From NCBI GenBank assembly GCA_000310025.1, contig FN648564.1, positions 355,046-397,476 of the forward strand: a stretch of 42,431 nucleotides of DNA. Direction: 5' to 3'. Source of the stretch: Ectocarpus siliculosus (lineage: Eukaryota; Sar; Phaeophyceae; Ectocarpales; Ectocarpaceae). Under the pieces are notes generated by a model. The model was not told the origin of the DNA and did not search any database. It saw nothing but the letters and a program-made list of their open reading frames with translations. The position numbers were made by a program, and so were the translations under genes. Shown here one piece after another: positions 1 to 10,235 of this stretch. How positions within the stretch are numbered: the stretch's first letter is position 1; each line of letters starts with the position of its first letter.

Positions 1-180
1 TCCCCTCCCCCGCCGAATGCCGGCGCGAGCGGCGCCAGTGGCATGAGAAGGTGTGTGTGGGTGAACCGCGGCAGCGGAATTTCACACAACTGCGTCCCCC
101 CCGGCCTTCGCCTGCTCCGCCAGCGCCCTCGCGGTTACCGCTGCGGTCCACTCCTCGAGGTCCGTGTTAAAGGCCTGCAT
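1..180 (-). CDS. Partial exon of an unidentified protein
   Basis: Reading the minus strand from the ATG at 180-178 gives 60 uninterrupted codons that run off the left edge. The composition looks protein-like: an acidic, helix-prone start (MQAFNTDLEEW), an Ala-rich helix, then a Pro/Leu/Gly-rich stretch. An in-frame TGA lies a few codons upstream of this ATG, so either translation starts here or this is an internal exon whose acceptor is the AG a little further upstream. I recognise no family. The opposite strand is also open but has poor composition. The 3' end is outside the window. Confidence 0.3.
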
Positions 181-187
181 GAATGCC

Positions 188-661
188 TCGCGGAACCGTC
201 ACCCCTGTGTCAGGAGCCCGTTCGCACTTGTTGTTTGTTTCTTGTTGTCTCTCTCTTGACTAATTCCAATACAGCAGCACACTTACTTGCTGACTCCTGC
301 TTCAGATAGACAGAACAGAAGGGGGCGCGGGCGCTCCTTGCTGAGAGGGGGGATGCCATGGCTATATCCGCTGTTTAGCAACACTCCAAAGGAGTTGCAG
401 TTCCCGCCAGATCTACATATATATCTTGCCTGGAACTATCGTGAAGATCCTTGTACTCCAATCCCATAAAAATATAATAATAGTTGTTGACCATGGCTGA
501 TATAAGTCCACATATGATATCTATCATCATCATGGTTCGCACGCACTTACTTTCTTTGGCGAGTGGTCCGACGAATAAACCAATTTATCACGCGGAGCGG
601 ACCCCAAAAATCAATTTATCACTAAAAAATAGTAGGAAACGGCGGAATGTCCTTGTTTTAA
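188..661. other. Stretch without a recognised gene
   Basis: The sequence is AT-rich toward its right end. Short open frames exist on both strands but none shows protein-like composition or splice sites. I see no RNA gene or repeat here. Confidence 0.4.
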
Positions 662-2165
662 GAAAATCCGATCCCGGGGCAAAACGTTATTATATGATTT
701 TTTGATTATCCCCCCTCCCTCCGCCGAGGGCATTGTTTTTGGGGCGGCATACAAACAAAGTGAGTGGTCTATACGCACACAACACCCAGGCTGCCTCCCA
801 GCTGCCTCGCCCCCTGAACTGCCGAATAAGATCGATGAAAGTGTTTTCCACAGGACACAGCGAACACAAGAAGAATATGACTATCTGTATGTTTTTGGTT
901 TGTGGGAAACAGAGCCGCCCGGAACCATTTGGAACCTCGGGGAGGACCAAATCCCCGATTTCCAGCGCGACTTTGCAACGCCAGCAGCTCCCCACCCGTC
1001 GCGCTGCGAGCCGGGAAACTCTCCTCGGTTCGTGCCCGGTACATTCATTCATTCTTCTGCCGGTGTGGGGGCCGAAGAAACGGCCGTCGGCTCGAAAAAG
1101 TTTAAACGTTCACGTCGAAACAAATTGGACTACTCACGAAAGGCCAGCGGCGGGAAGAAGAAAAAGCTACTATAATAAGATATATATATTATATGTGTCG
1201 GGGTGTTCATTATAATTAATTAATCATTTTTCAGGTTTGCTTGGTATTTTTCAAGTTTGTTTGGGGAGTACATATACATCTTCTTGGGTTTTTGTTGAAT
1301 AAATAGCCCAGGCTGTTCGAGCAATTTTTTTGGTGCGGCAAGTGGTCTATACTATACACCCAGCCAGCCAGGCGGCCTCCCAGCTGCCTCGCCCCCTGAA
1401 AGGCTGCTGAACAAGATCGATGAAAAATCTTTCCCACAGGACACAGCAAATAAACACAAGAAGGTTGATTGATTGGTGGTGGAGTATAAGAAGAACCAAG
1501 ATATGACGACGAGGAGTAGAGAGCGATCGATGAGCACAGAAAGAAGCAGCAGAAAAAACGACACAGAGGTAGTGTAGAAAAAGAGGGGGAGAAAGGAAAA
1601 AAAAAATGCGAGGCCGTGTTTAGTTTTTAATTAATTATTTAATGAATCGTTTTTCAGGTTTGTTTGGTATTTTTCAAGTTTGTTTGCGGAGTACCTGTCT
1701 TGGGTTTTTGTTGAATAAATAGGCAAGGCTGTTCGAGAAAAAAAAAAGTCGTTCGGGGAATAAAGGGTTGATTATCGTTTAAGAATATAATAAAAAATCC
1801 TTGTGCCCCGTTTTCCAGAACAACAAACAAAAATTGCATTAAAACCTTCAGCTCATCGGCTATCCAACGCAATTTGTATATATTATGAAAATCCGATCCC
1901 GGGGCAAAAAGTTATGATTTTTTGAAAATATCTCCCCCTCCCTCCGCCCAGAGTAATTTTTTTGGTGCGGCAAACGAAATAGTGGTCTATACACACACAC
2001 ACACACACCCAGGCTGCCTCCCAGCTGCCTGAATGAATAAGATCGATGAAAAATGTTTTCCACAGGACACAGCAAACAAACACAAGAAGATTGATTAAAT
2101 ATAGTGTGTGGTGGAGTAAAAGAACCAAGATATATTATACATACTCATACGACGACGAGGATTAT
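662..2165. repeat. Three-copy dispersed repeat, arranged in tandem
   Basis: Three diverged copies in the same orientation share a core that begins at AGTGGTCTATA and ends at CACAGGACACAGC: 763-871, 1341-1447 and 1981-2073. A second module (GAAAATCCGATCCCGGGGC) lies upstream of copies 1 (662) and 3 (1887). A third module (TTGGTATTTTTCAAGTTTG) lies upstream of copies 2 (about 1240) and 3 (about 1664). Copies 2 and 3 also share a downstream part ending in a GACGACGAGG motif. No open frame is conserved among the copies, so this is non-coding. It may be a fragment of a larger element whose ends I cannot place. Confidence 0.6.
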
Positions 2166-2816
2166 TATTTTTATTGTAGAGCGGGCAGAAAAAACCAGGA
2201 CGACACAACAACAGACAGGTTGTTGTTGTGTTGTTGTTGTCTTCACATTATTAAAAACCGTTCCGTTCTCTCTGCCTATCTATCTATCTATTATCTATTT
2301 AGTACCTTCTTCTTCTTCTGTCCGCATTTATTTATTTACTACAAATAACTACTTGACGGGGTCGGTTCCCGTGGTCACAGGCTAACTTACCCCCCAAAAG
2401 GTAAACGAAAATAAAATGGATCCCAAGGGTCTGCGAGCCAATAAAAATCAACGACAGATCAGACATAGTCTAGGCCACTCCGCCGCTCGCCTCTCTGCAC
2501 TCTATGCGACGTAACGCACCCTAGAGAGATTGGAAAAAGATAGAAAAAGTATAAAGAAAAAGAATAGAAAGAGAAAGAGAAAAAAAAAAAGCAAGGAAGA
2601 GAACAGATGGAGAGAAGCAAAGGGAAAGAGAAAGGCACGGACAGAGAAAGACTCAGACTGACAGAGAAAGACACAGACAGACAGAGAAAGACACACAAAC
2701 ACGCCGTAGCGACAAACAACAAACAAACAAACAGAACAACACAAACCAATATAAGACAACAATGAATGAATGCTGGTTGTAAAAGAAAAAAAAGGGGGGG
2801 GGAGCAACCGAAAGGG
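2166..2816. other. Low-complexity tracts, no gene
   Basis: There are TTG-rich and TCTA microsatellites at about 2217-2300. A long strand-asymmetric purine tract (GA/AAG, then GACAGA repeats) runs from about 2525 to 2700, with a G9 run near 2793. The open frames here are artefacts of the biased composition. Confidence 0.6.
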
Positions 2817-2823
2817 AAAAAAA
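2817..2823 (-). terminator. Pol III terminator of the tRNA gene
   Basis: On the minus strand a run of seven T residues lies four bases past the tRNA 3' end. This is the usual RNA polymerase III stop signal. Confidence 0.75.
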
Positions 2824-2826
2824 TAA

Positions 2827-2899
2827 CGAGTCCGGCCGGACTCGAACCGACAATATCTGCCTTCGAAGGGCAGCGGCTTATCCATTAGCCTACGGACCC
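2827..2899 (-). tRNA. tRNA-Arg (anticodon TCG)
   Basis: A complete 73-nt cloverleaf can be folded by eye. The acceptor stem is GGGTCCG/CGGACTC with one G-T pair. The D stem is GGCT/AGCC with an 8-nt loop. The anticodon stem is CTGCC/GGCAG with loop CTTCGAA. The variable loop has 5 nt. The T stem is GTCGG/CCGGC with loop TTCGAGT, and the discriminator base is G. The anticodon TCG (complement of 2864-2866) reads CGA arginine codons. There is no intron, CCA is not encoded, and a T7 terminator follows. Confidence 0.95.
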
Positions 2900-3491
2900 G
2901 TGGAGAAAGATCCGTCAGATGGGTTTCTGATGTTGTGGCGTTAGTGTCAAGTGTCTTTTCGAAGTCATTGCCGCTAGTTTTGAACGAGAAAACCGCCGGT
3001 AAAAGTCATAAATTCGAGTCAAGCCAAGGGCTCTTTCAGCATTTTCCCAACTTTTTCACCCGTGAGTCGCCGTGGGCCAAGGTCTTTTCCGGCATTTTTT
3101 CAACTTTTTTCTCACCCGTGGGTCACCCCGGGCACCCAACAACAAAATGTGGATGTTTTGTTTTGTCAGATATTAAGAGCTTTTTGGAGGGCGGGTAGGC
3201 ACTTCGTTATTTTCAACGGTTTTTTGTTTTTTTGGGGGCGCTCGTTTTCTTCAACAGTATGTAGCAGTACAAGTAACAACGTACAGCAGTAACAACCCCG
3301 CATGTCTGCTGTATCTGACCTGTCCGGACACATGCATAGCATCGACCGCGTCGACCGTCCAAATGCTTCAACCAACGCCCAGCCCTCATCACACCCAAAT
3401 GGTTTACATGGATGGGTTGCTCGATTGACACAGGTCGTTCACACGCATGCAAAATTATCGTGTTGAAAGAAATAATTTACTGTAAACCGTA
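2900..3491. other. Stretch without a recognised gene
   Basis: I see no convincing coding sequence, RNA or repeat beyond short T-rich runs. Confidence 0.4.
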
Positions 3492-3704
3492 GGTTGCACA
3501 AGATACCACACCCCCTTGACCAAGTTTCAAGCTATACTTGTAATGTTCCACGACGAAGACGATTCCGAAAATCAAACGATACATTTTCGAAAATCTCTCG
3601 ACGAGACAGTTCCAATGCAGCCATTTCCGGCCTCGCCACTCCTTCTGGTGTGGAATAATCAGGCTTTCGAAATTGGTCCAGGGGGCGTGGTATCTTATGC
3701 AACC
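3492..3704. mobile_element. MITE-like element, family M, copy 1
   Basis: The element is 213 bp. Its ends are inverted repeats: the left end reads GGTTGCACAAGATACCAC and the reverse complement of the right end reads GGTTGCATAAGATACCAC, with similarity continuing for about 35 bp. The interior, read on the minus strand, matches the interior of two further copies at 24246-24454 and 40441-40657 (shared CTGTCTCGTCG and TATCGTTT motifs). This copy is therefore inverted relative to the other two. It has no coding capacity. The superfamily is unknown and I cannot define a clear target-site duplication. Confidence 0.6.
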
Positions 3705-5046
3705 AACTGCTGTGCTGTGAGATCAGTGGATTCGATTCTCCTCTGCGCTATATTTTTTCTTCCCACCACCCTTTTCTCTTTCGTTTCCCTCCGGATTTTC
3801 GATGTACCCCTTTGAAAGCATTATTGGCGGTAGAACACAAAGTACCGAGTAAACCCCAGAGAAATATGGCGTGTCAGAGATCGGAAAGTTTTTTCTTTTC
3901 GATGTCAAGACAACAACAACTGAGAAAAGGCGGTCGCAGCGGGTCCCCTCATGCCGCGCCACTGATGATGCGAAACGAAGAGGGCACCAGTAGTATGCAT
4001 AGCAGAACGATGGGATATGCATGTGCGTCTCCATATATTGCGTCTCACCCACTCCCCCTCCCCCCCCGTGTATCGTACGTACTATGTAGTAGGCGGATAC
4101 CGCCGCCATGAGTGGGCTTCGTACCGTCATGTCCTGGAACGTTCTAGGGCCAGCCAACCACGGCATTCCCGTGTCAGAGGACGAGGCCATGCAGAGCGCG
4201 TGACCTTCAATCAGGTCCACCGATGCAAGCGCACCACCCCATAGCTCAGGTACGGTCGGGTTAAGTGAACTCTCCGCAGTAAATGCGAGATTTTGTTCAG
4301 AAATAGTGCCCGGTGATTTGAAAAACAAAGTATGATGGAAAGTTCATGTCCCGACCCGCGACACCTCTGTCCACCGAGAACCGATGAAGGTCTGCTGCGG
4401 CACCTGCTGTTAGAGTCGTGCATAACATCGTCGATCACTCCGGCATAGCTCCACGCATGTTTTGAGTAAATCGCTCCTATTTGAATTTGAGCGGAAGGAA
4501 CGATGGAATACCTTCTTTCGAGAGCTGTTCTTCGTTCATTTACTAGGCTCAACCAAAGTGTATGCATACAATAGAGGGAAGGAAGGGGGGGGCGTGCAGG
4601 CAACTATTCCTCGCGATGCATTGCTTGTGGAAGGAAGTAGAGAATTTTGACGCACGCGCACCGGTACTGCTGTTGGTTTGAGGGTCTCGCATGTTGTAGC
4701 GTTAGTCTATATATAGTGCAATACAGAAGGGCGTCGCAAGGTGAACCGATAGTGTGCAATTAGCCAACATCTCATGATGCCAAGCAACAGCGCCGAGGAC
4801 GAAGAGTTATTGTCCTTGAAATGTTAACGCCGATTCCCTGTGGTTATGACGCTTGAATTTTTTAATCCCCTAAGTACGTTTTTACAGCGAGGATAGCTGC
4901 TGCTGATGTCCTGTTCGCCCTCCTGCTTGCTGTTTCCGGCGCAAATTCCAGGCCATCTACTGTCACCCTTGCTCTGGTGCATCCATCCATCCATCCCGCC
5001 CCTTGCCCGCTAAGCACCACTCCCTCCCCCCCCTCACGTTATGTCC
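3705..5046. other. Intergenic, coding-like frame on minus strand not resolved
   Basis: The minus strand is open without a stop from 4328 to 3723 (201 codons). The part at 4328-4090 has plausible amino-acid composition, but no family, splice site or homologue inside the window supports it. The rest holds short homopolymers and CATC repeats (near 4979-4995) only. Confidence 0.3.
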
Positions 5047-5852
5047 TCACGGATATCAAGACGAAGATGGGCACTACAGGCTACACTTCGGTAACAAGAG
5101 CGACCCCGACCACGATCGTATTGCCGTACCTTCCCCAGGTGCGAGGCTTTTTTCGAAAAGAAAGGCGTTTGCTGCGAAGGGCGGCGGCCGTGAAAAAACT
5201 TGGACGTCATCAATCAGCGACATGTACGTTGCTTTTGTTGATATGTGAACTAAGCCCTATGGGGCTGAGGGTTTTTGTTGTCTTTAGCGTATTCTTCTAA
5301 CCCTGTCTCCCCTGGTGTACTGTCGGCAATTTGTCAGGCCGATAAGCTATCATTGGACTTGCAAGCTGTTGAACGTCCAACACTCTCGTTTGTTTTGTTC
5401 CTGACGCATTCCCAACCTTTTAAATCATTTCCCCACATTTGCAGCGTCCCCTGACGTTGCTCCCAGGCAGTCGACGCGCTAGTGGTTTGTCGCAAGCCAT
5501 TTATGTATGAACCCGTGACGTCAAATCAACTGGCATTAACATGGAACGCTATTTATTTGTTTATAGTTTCGTGTCTCAGGTTCTAGGAGAGCTTCATGCG
5601 GTTCGGCTTGGAATACGTTGGGCTGATCCTCTCCACCGAGAGTATTGATCGTCAGGACGATGCTACGCGCTACCTTAAGCCGTGCTTGTTCGCGGACGAG
5701 GGGGCAGGAGGTGGAGGAGGTGACCCAGGGGCGGATGGGGGTGGAGGGTAAACTAAAGATGGAGACGGGGATGTTCTTCGTCTCCGAGCGAGAAAAGCGA
5801 CGGTCCTGATGACTACGCTTGCTACAAAGCCTTGGCGGACACTGTTCACAAG
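5047..5852 (+). CDS. Candidate exons of an unidentified gene
   Basis: Three plus-strand pieces look coding. Piece 1 (about 5047-5141) encodes text such as YQDEDGHYRLHFGNKSDPDH and ends at a CCCAG|GTGCGA donor. Piece 2 (5587 to about 5700) follows a CTAG acceptor and begins ESFMRFGLEYVGLILSTES; it then enters a Gly-rich stretch and a stop. Piece 3 (about 5770-5852), in another frame, includes SEKSDGPDDYACYKALADT and ends at an AAG|GTATGT donor. The frame change between pieces 2 and 3 falls in a G-rich tract, which could be a sequencing error, a real frameshift or a missed intron. No family is recognised. A truncated LINE begins about 290 bp downstream. Confidence 0.3.
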
Positions 5853-6127
5853 GTATGTCATGTGTCTTGTCCTTTCCAAAATCGTGCCTCTCTTTCTGTC
5901 TCTTTCTCTCTGTGTTGGACGCTTGCGCGTTTCTTGTCGTGCATCCGTTATGCCCGCGGCTCCCTATAATGTACACCCTTCCTCATCCCAGCGTGTCTGT
6001 TGGCGACCCCTGATGTTTGAATGTACCTCGCCTCCCTTCAATTTAGTTCTGCGGGGGTGCGTAGCTTATCCTCGTCTCTGACGTATTTCACGACCTGCGG
6101 TTATGCTGTCGGCTTGTGCCCCCCCCT
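5853..6127. other. Possible intron sequence and C-rich LINE target
   Basis: This follows the candidate donor at 5853 and ends in a C8 tract interrupted by T. There is no coding signal. Confidence 0.4.
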
Positions 6128-6138
6128 CCCCCATGCCT
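6128..6138 (+). repeat. Target-site duplication, left side of LINE copy A
   Basis: CCCCCATGCCT immediately precedes the LINE body. The same 11 bases end the C15 tract right after it (7911-7921). Confidence 0.6.
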
Positions 6139-7673
6139 TAGTGAGGGCCAGGCAGGTTTCCGACAGAAGAGGGGGTGCGTAGACCACGCATTCACGGTAG
6201 GGAGAATCATCCAAGGTAGAAAGAGGGCGGGAAAGCCGACGTACTGCTTCTTCCTGGACGTGAACAAGGCATACGATACCGTATGGAGAAATGGGCTGTG
6301 GAAACAATTGTCCAAGTACGGGATCAAGGGGAAAATGTGGAGAGTGCTGAAGAAGATGACAGAGTGTACGAAAAGCGCGGTCATGCTAGACGGAGAACTG
6401 TCTAAGTTCTTCGACATTGAGCAGGGGGTCCCACAAGGTTGCACGCTGTCCCCAACATTGTTCCAGGTGTTCATCAACGATCTGTTGGAAGTCGTAGAGG
6501 CAGTCCGGAAGGGAGTAAAAGTAGGGGACACGGAAACTTCGGTGTCAGGAATGCTGTTTGCGGATGATTTTGTTGGTATGTCGGACACCCCTGAGGGACT
6601 GCAACTACAAATTGACGCGGCGAAGAAGTTTACTGATAAGTGGAGATTGTCTGCCAACGTTACGAAGGGTGCCGTCATGGTATGCAACGAGGACAGGGAG
6701 GAACCAGTAGAACATAGATGGAAGTGGGGGATCGAGGAGATTGCAGTAGTGGACCAGTACACATACCTCGGAGTAGAGATCGCAAACGACTGCTCGTGTA
6801 ATGCACACATGTCCAAGGTAGCGGAAAAGGGCAAAGCACGAGCAGGGAAGCTGCACCCAATACTCGCAAACCGGCACCTCGATACACGCATCAAATTGGC
6901 GGTTTTCAAGAGCGTAATCGTACCGCCGCTAGAGTACGCCGGAGAAGTATGGGAAGGAAATAACAAGGTAGTGAAAGAACTCGAGGCGGCGCAGATGAAC
7001 GCAGCGAAAATCATCCTAGGATGCTCCAAGCGCGCAAGTAATGCAGCCGTAAGGGCAGAATTGGGGATCCAATCCCTACGGTCGGGAAGAGACGCAAGGA
7101 AGCTGACATGGCAGTATCGCATGTATGTGCGGGATGGGAGAGGAGAGGTTGCCGAAAATAGCCTGGGAGGCGAAGTGGGCAAACAAAAAGAGGGGTAGAC
7201 AACCCACGGAATGGGTCAAGGTTGTAGAGGACGTATGGAAGGGGTTAGACATCGACGAAGATGAAACGCTGGAAACGGAGGGTCTACAGGGGTTCAAGGA
7301 GAAGATAACTATTGCATGTGCCGAGAGAGAAGAACGGAATCTAAGGAAAGAAACCGAGGATAAGGAGGGTCTAGAAGTATACGGAATGTTGAAAGAAGGA
7401 ATAGGGCTCAAGGACTACCTACATGGACCAATGGATGCAGGGACAAAGCTTAAGGTCAAATTCAGGACCGGGGACATAGGCCTTCGAGAACGTCGACGAT
7501 GACATAGGACGGTAGACGACGAAGACGACAAGTTCAAATGTGATTGCGGCTTCGAGTGCGAAGACCGTGTTCATGTAGTCGCGGAATGTCCGTGGTACGA
7601 AGAGGAAAGGGAAGTGTACATGACCGAGCTGGGAAAAATGCAAGGGAGGTACAGGGAGATGTTTGAGGCATGA
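6139..7673 (+). pseudogene. LINE reverse transcriptase, broken
   Basis: Frame 1 (6139-7198) encodes the RT fingers/palm remainder: KAYDTVW (RT domain 1-2 region), GVPQGCTLSP, and the catalytic FADD at 6557-6568. A frameshift near 7130-7190 moves the reading frame. The next frame (from about 7125) runs to a TGA at 7500-7502, where copy B keeps an Arg codon (CGA). The same frame then encodes a zinc-binding motif C-x-C-x3-C-x4-H-x4-C (CDCGFECEDRVHVVAEC), typical of LINE C-termini, before a TGA at 7671-7673 that copy B shares. The N-terminal half (endonuclease) is absent through 5' truncation. The element is not functional. Confidence 0.85.
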
Positions 7674-7900
7674 AATAGAGAGGAGAGGACGGTAGCTGTA
7701 CTGGGGAGTAGGAAGTGGTTTGAAAAGGCGGGAAGGGATATCGTTAGGATAGACAGACTCGGGAAGATATTTTTGAGCCACCTTTGGCAAAGTAGGAAGG
7801 AACGATTGGCCATCGATGACCGGTCCTGTGGGAACAATGCTCCGTCCTCTCGAGGACGCGTGGTCAATGGTCTAACCGCTAAGACATGCAAAAGAGTACG
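6139..7900 (+). mobile_element. 5'-truncated LINE retrotransposon, copy A
   Basis: This is the downstream half of a non-LTR retrotransposon. It begins abruptly inside the reverse-transcriptase domain at a point where copy B (17549-19574, minus) continues about 280 bp further upstream. The 3' end is ...GAGTACG followed by C15 (7901-7915) rather than poly-A, and copy B ends at the same base, also followed by a poly-C run. An 11-bp target-site duplication that includes part of the C tract flanks the element. The two copies align along their length with modest divergence, so both are fairly young. The coding sequence is broken (see separate entry). The clade is not resolved by eye. Confidence 0.85.
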
Positions 7901-7921
7901 CCCCCCCCCCCCCCCATGCCT
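7901..7921 (+). repeat. Poly-C tail and right target-site duplication of LINE A
   Basis: C15 followed by ATGCCT. The final CCCCCATGCCT repeats the left flank of the element. Confidence 0.6.
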
Positions 7922-9164
7922 GCTTGCAAATATTATCGTTGACAATGTACATCTGTCAGCTAGCCAAGAACTATGCTGCACAAAGGGGGAGAGCATGCCC
8001 TCCATTACTCGACGGCCCACTGTTACCCTCCTCTCACACTTCAATATTATTTCGCTGCTGATCGGTGACCTCCAGGTCGAGTCGCCGGGGCCTCGGCTGC
8101 AACATCGTTCAAAGCGTTTTCTCGGGTCCTCATGACGTTCACAACGGGTGGAAGCTTTGACGGAAGGAGGCGGCGAAATATCCCGCTCGCCATGTCTCAC
8201 AGTTTGTTTTTTTATCATATGGTGCTATGATACGCTTGTTGCTCTCGCTGGTGCATGAGGGCTCCTGGCGCGGGATGAGAGCCAGGTGTTTTCTTACTGT
8301 GCCTGCAAGGAAGGGCGTTTGGAATCTGTCGCTGCAGCCTCTTGGCTTCGTCCGCGCCGATTTTTGTCCGTGCGAATTGTGGCTTTTTTTGGGGAGGGGA
8401 GGGGGGAGTTGCTTCGAGGGTGTTGGGAAAGTAGAGAGGTCTATTTCTGCAGTCTCTGCATTGTTTTTGGAGGACACCGCTGTCGCAGCTGGCTCCGTCT
8501 CAGGCAGCGACGTTTTTTCTTGACTAGAGTTAGTTATAGAATTTGGGGCGGCCAGGGTGGGGGGAGGTTCTGTGTTTCGTGTCGGGAGAGACGGTCGTTT
8601 CTACCTGTCTGTGCGTTTGGACAACATTGCTGCTGCCGCTACGTGTAGCTGTTGCCTCCGGCTGAGTTGTGTTTCCTCACAACAAACAAAGGTAGTTTAT
8701 TGCGGGGATTGTGGGTCGTCTCCATGATCGACGTCGCTGACGGTCATGGGCGAGGGCATGCTGTTGTTGTGGTGGGGTATTCAATACACAGAACGACGTT
8801 CGAAAGGGTATGACAATGTATGTATGTATTGTTTCAATTTGAAGTACCTTTTATGGTTCTCGCTTATATGTACTCACTCGTGCAACTAGGGATGTTGACG
8901 ACCCTGGGTCGAGATGATGAGCCGCGGGCGGAGATGGGTTTGAGCTAGAGCTACTGGTAACTTGCGTATGATGCATGGGCACGGGATGTCGTTGTTTCAG
9001 GGGTTTGCTCGGGAATGAACCGACGGTAAAATTGTAGTGATTCGAATACAGGGGGCAAAGAAACAATCAAACATGAACAAATAAACGTAGTGCAGGGGAA
9101 TTGAACCCGCCACTACGTACGGTGCTGAGCACTGCTGTTTGTTGTAGACCGGCCGCATCGTGCG
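7922..9164. other. Intergenic, no firm gene
   Basis: A short plus-strand stretch at 8084-8158 encodes GLGCNIVQSVFSGPHDVHNG and ends in a stop (TGA 8156-8158) after a possible CCAG acceptor. It could be a terminal exon of the gene seen at 5047-5852, but the phase does not match the last donor there. The remainder contains a G-rich tract near 8392-8408 and no recognisable feature. Confidence 0.3.
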
Positions 9165-9705
9165 CAACCTCTATGAGAGGGTACGCGTTGCAATACGCAA
9201 TCTGCCCCCTTTCCGGCTTGTGCGCAACGCGCCAACCTGCAAGAAGGGGTATACCTTGCACTTTTACCGTCAACCTGCCCCCCAACCGGCTTGTGCGAAG
9301 CGCGCCAACCTGCAAAAAAGGGTACACCTTGTCATACCATAGGCAACCTACTCCCTAACCGACTTGTGCATGGCGCGCCAATCTCCAAGAAAGGGTACAC
9401 CTTGCGCTGCCATCGGCAGCCTGCCCGCTGTCCGGCTTGTAAGCAGTGCACCAACCACAAGAAAATGGTACACCTTGCGCCGCCATCGACAGCTTGACCC
9501 CGATCCGGCTTGTTAGCAGCGCACCAACCACCACGAAAGGGTACACCTTGTACTACCATCGGCAACCTGCCCCCTATCCGACTTGTAATAGCGAACCAAC
9601 CACCAAGAAAGGGTACACCTTGCACTACCATCGGCAACCTGCCCCCTATCCGGCTTGTAAACAACGCGCAACCTCCAAGAAAGGTATACCTTGCACAACC
9701 TGGCC
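9165..9705. repeat. 73-bp minisatellite, about 7-8 units
   Basis: The shared TACACCTTG motif occurs at about 9250, 9323, 9396, 9469, 9542, 9614 and 9685, so the spacing is 73, 73, 73, 73, 72 and 71 bp. A more degenerate unit precedes these near 9182. Each unit also carries a (C/T)CGGCTTGT motif and AACCACCAAGAAAGG. The period is not a multiple of three, so the open frames across it read different residues from unit to unit and are not a protein. It does not fold as tRNA and has no CRISPR-like repeat/spacer division. Confidence 0.9.
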
Positions 9706-10008
9706 ATCGTTGCATTGCAAGGATTACCCAAGGTGGGGAGGTTGCAACTCGTGCCAAAATATTTGAAGATGGAGGTTGGCAAAAGTGCTCCTACAACCTG
9801 GTGTGTTGGCCACCCATGTACCAGTATAGTCTATGTATTTTTCTCGCTTATGGGGAGAAAGAGCGACCAAGACGTCAGTCCACAGACAGAAGGGAATCGT
9901 ACTTTCGCAGGAGGATTGAATGGCTCACAGAAGCTGGATTCGCTTCAAGAGCCAGTTTCATGGGGGGGGGGGGGAACGGTGTGTGTGTGTCAACTCCTGG
10001 TTGCCTCT
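9706..10008. other. Intergenic before assembly gap
   Basis: No gene is recognised. A G13 run occurs at 9962-9974, followed by a short GT repeat. Confidence 0.5.
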
Positions 10009-10235
10009 NNNNNNNNNNNNNNNNNNNNNNNNNNNNNNNNNNNNNNNNNNNNNNNNNNNNNNNNNNNNNNNNNNNNNNNNNNNNNNNNNNNNNNNNNNNN
10101 NNNNNNNNNNNNNNNNNNNNNNNNNNNNNNNNNNNNNNNNNNNNNNNNNNNNNNNNNNNNNNNNNNNNNNNNNNNNNNNNNNNNNNNNNNNNNNNNNNNN
10201 NNNNNNNNNNNNNNNNNNNNNNNNNNNNNNNNNNN
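10009..10235. other. Assembly gap (227 N)
   Basis: Unsequenced bases. It follows a G13/(GT)n stretch, which probably stopped the reads. Confidence 1.

Noticed and set aside
3723-4328. 201-codon open frame on the minus strand
   Set aside because: No recognisable domain, no splice or start support; kept only as a remark in the intergenic entry.
6088-7182. 364-codon minus-strand frame opposite the LINE
   Set aside because: Shadow of the reverse transcriptase on the other strand; no motif of its own.
9090-9160. Possible tRNA on the minus strand (GGGTTCAATTCCCCTGCAC end)
   Set aside because: The T arm has mismatches, there is no proper 7-nt anticodon loop with a 5-bp stem, and there is no D arm.
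9165-9705. CRISPR-like array or a repeat protein
   Set aside because: Units diverge along their full length with no constant repeat and variable spacer, and a 73-bp period shifts the frame each time.
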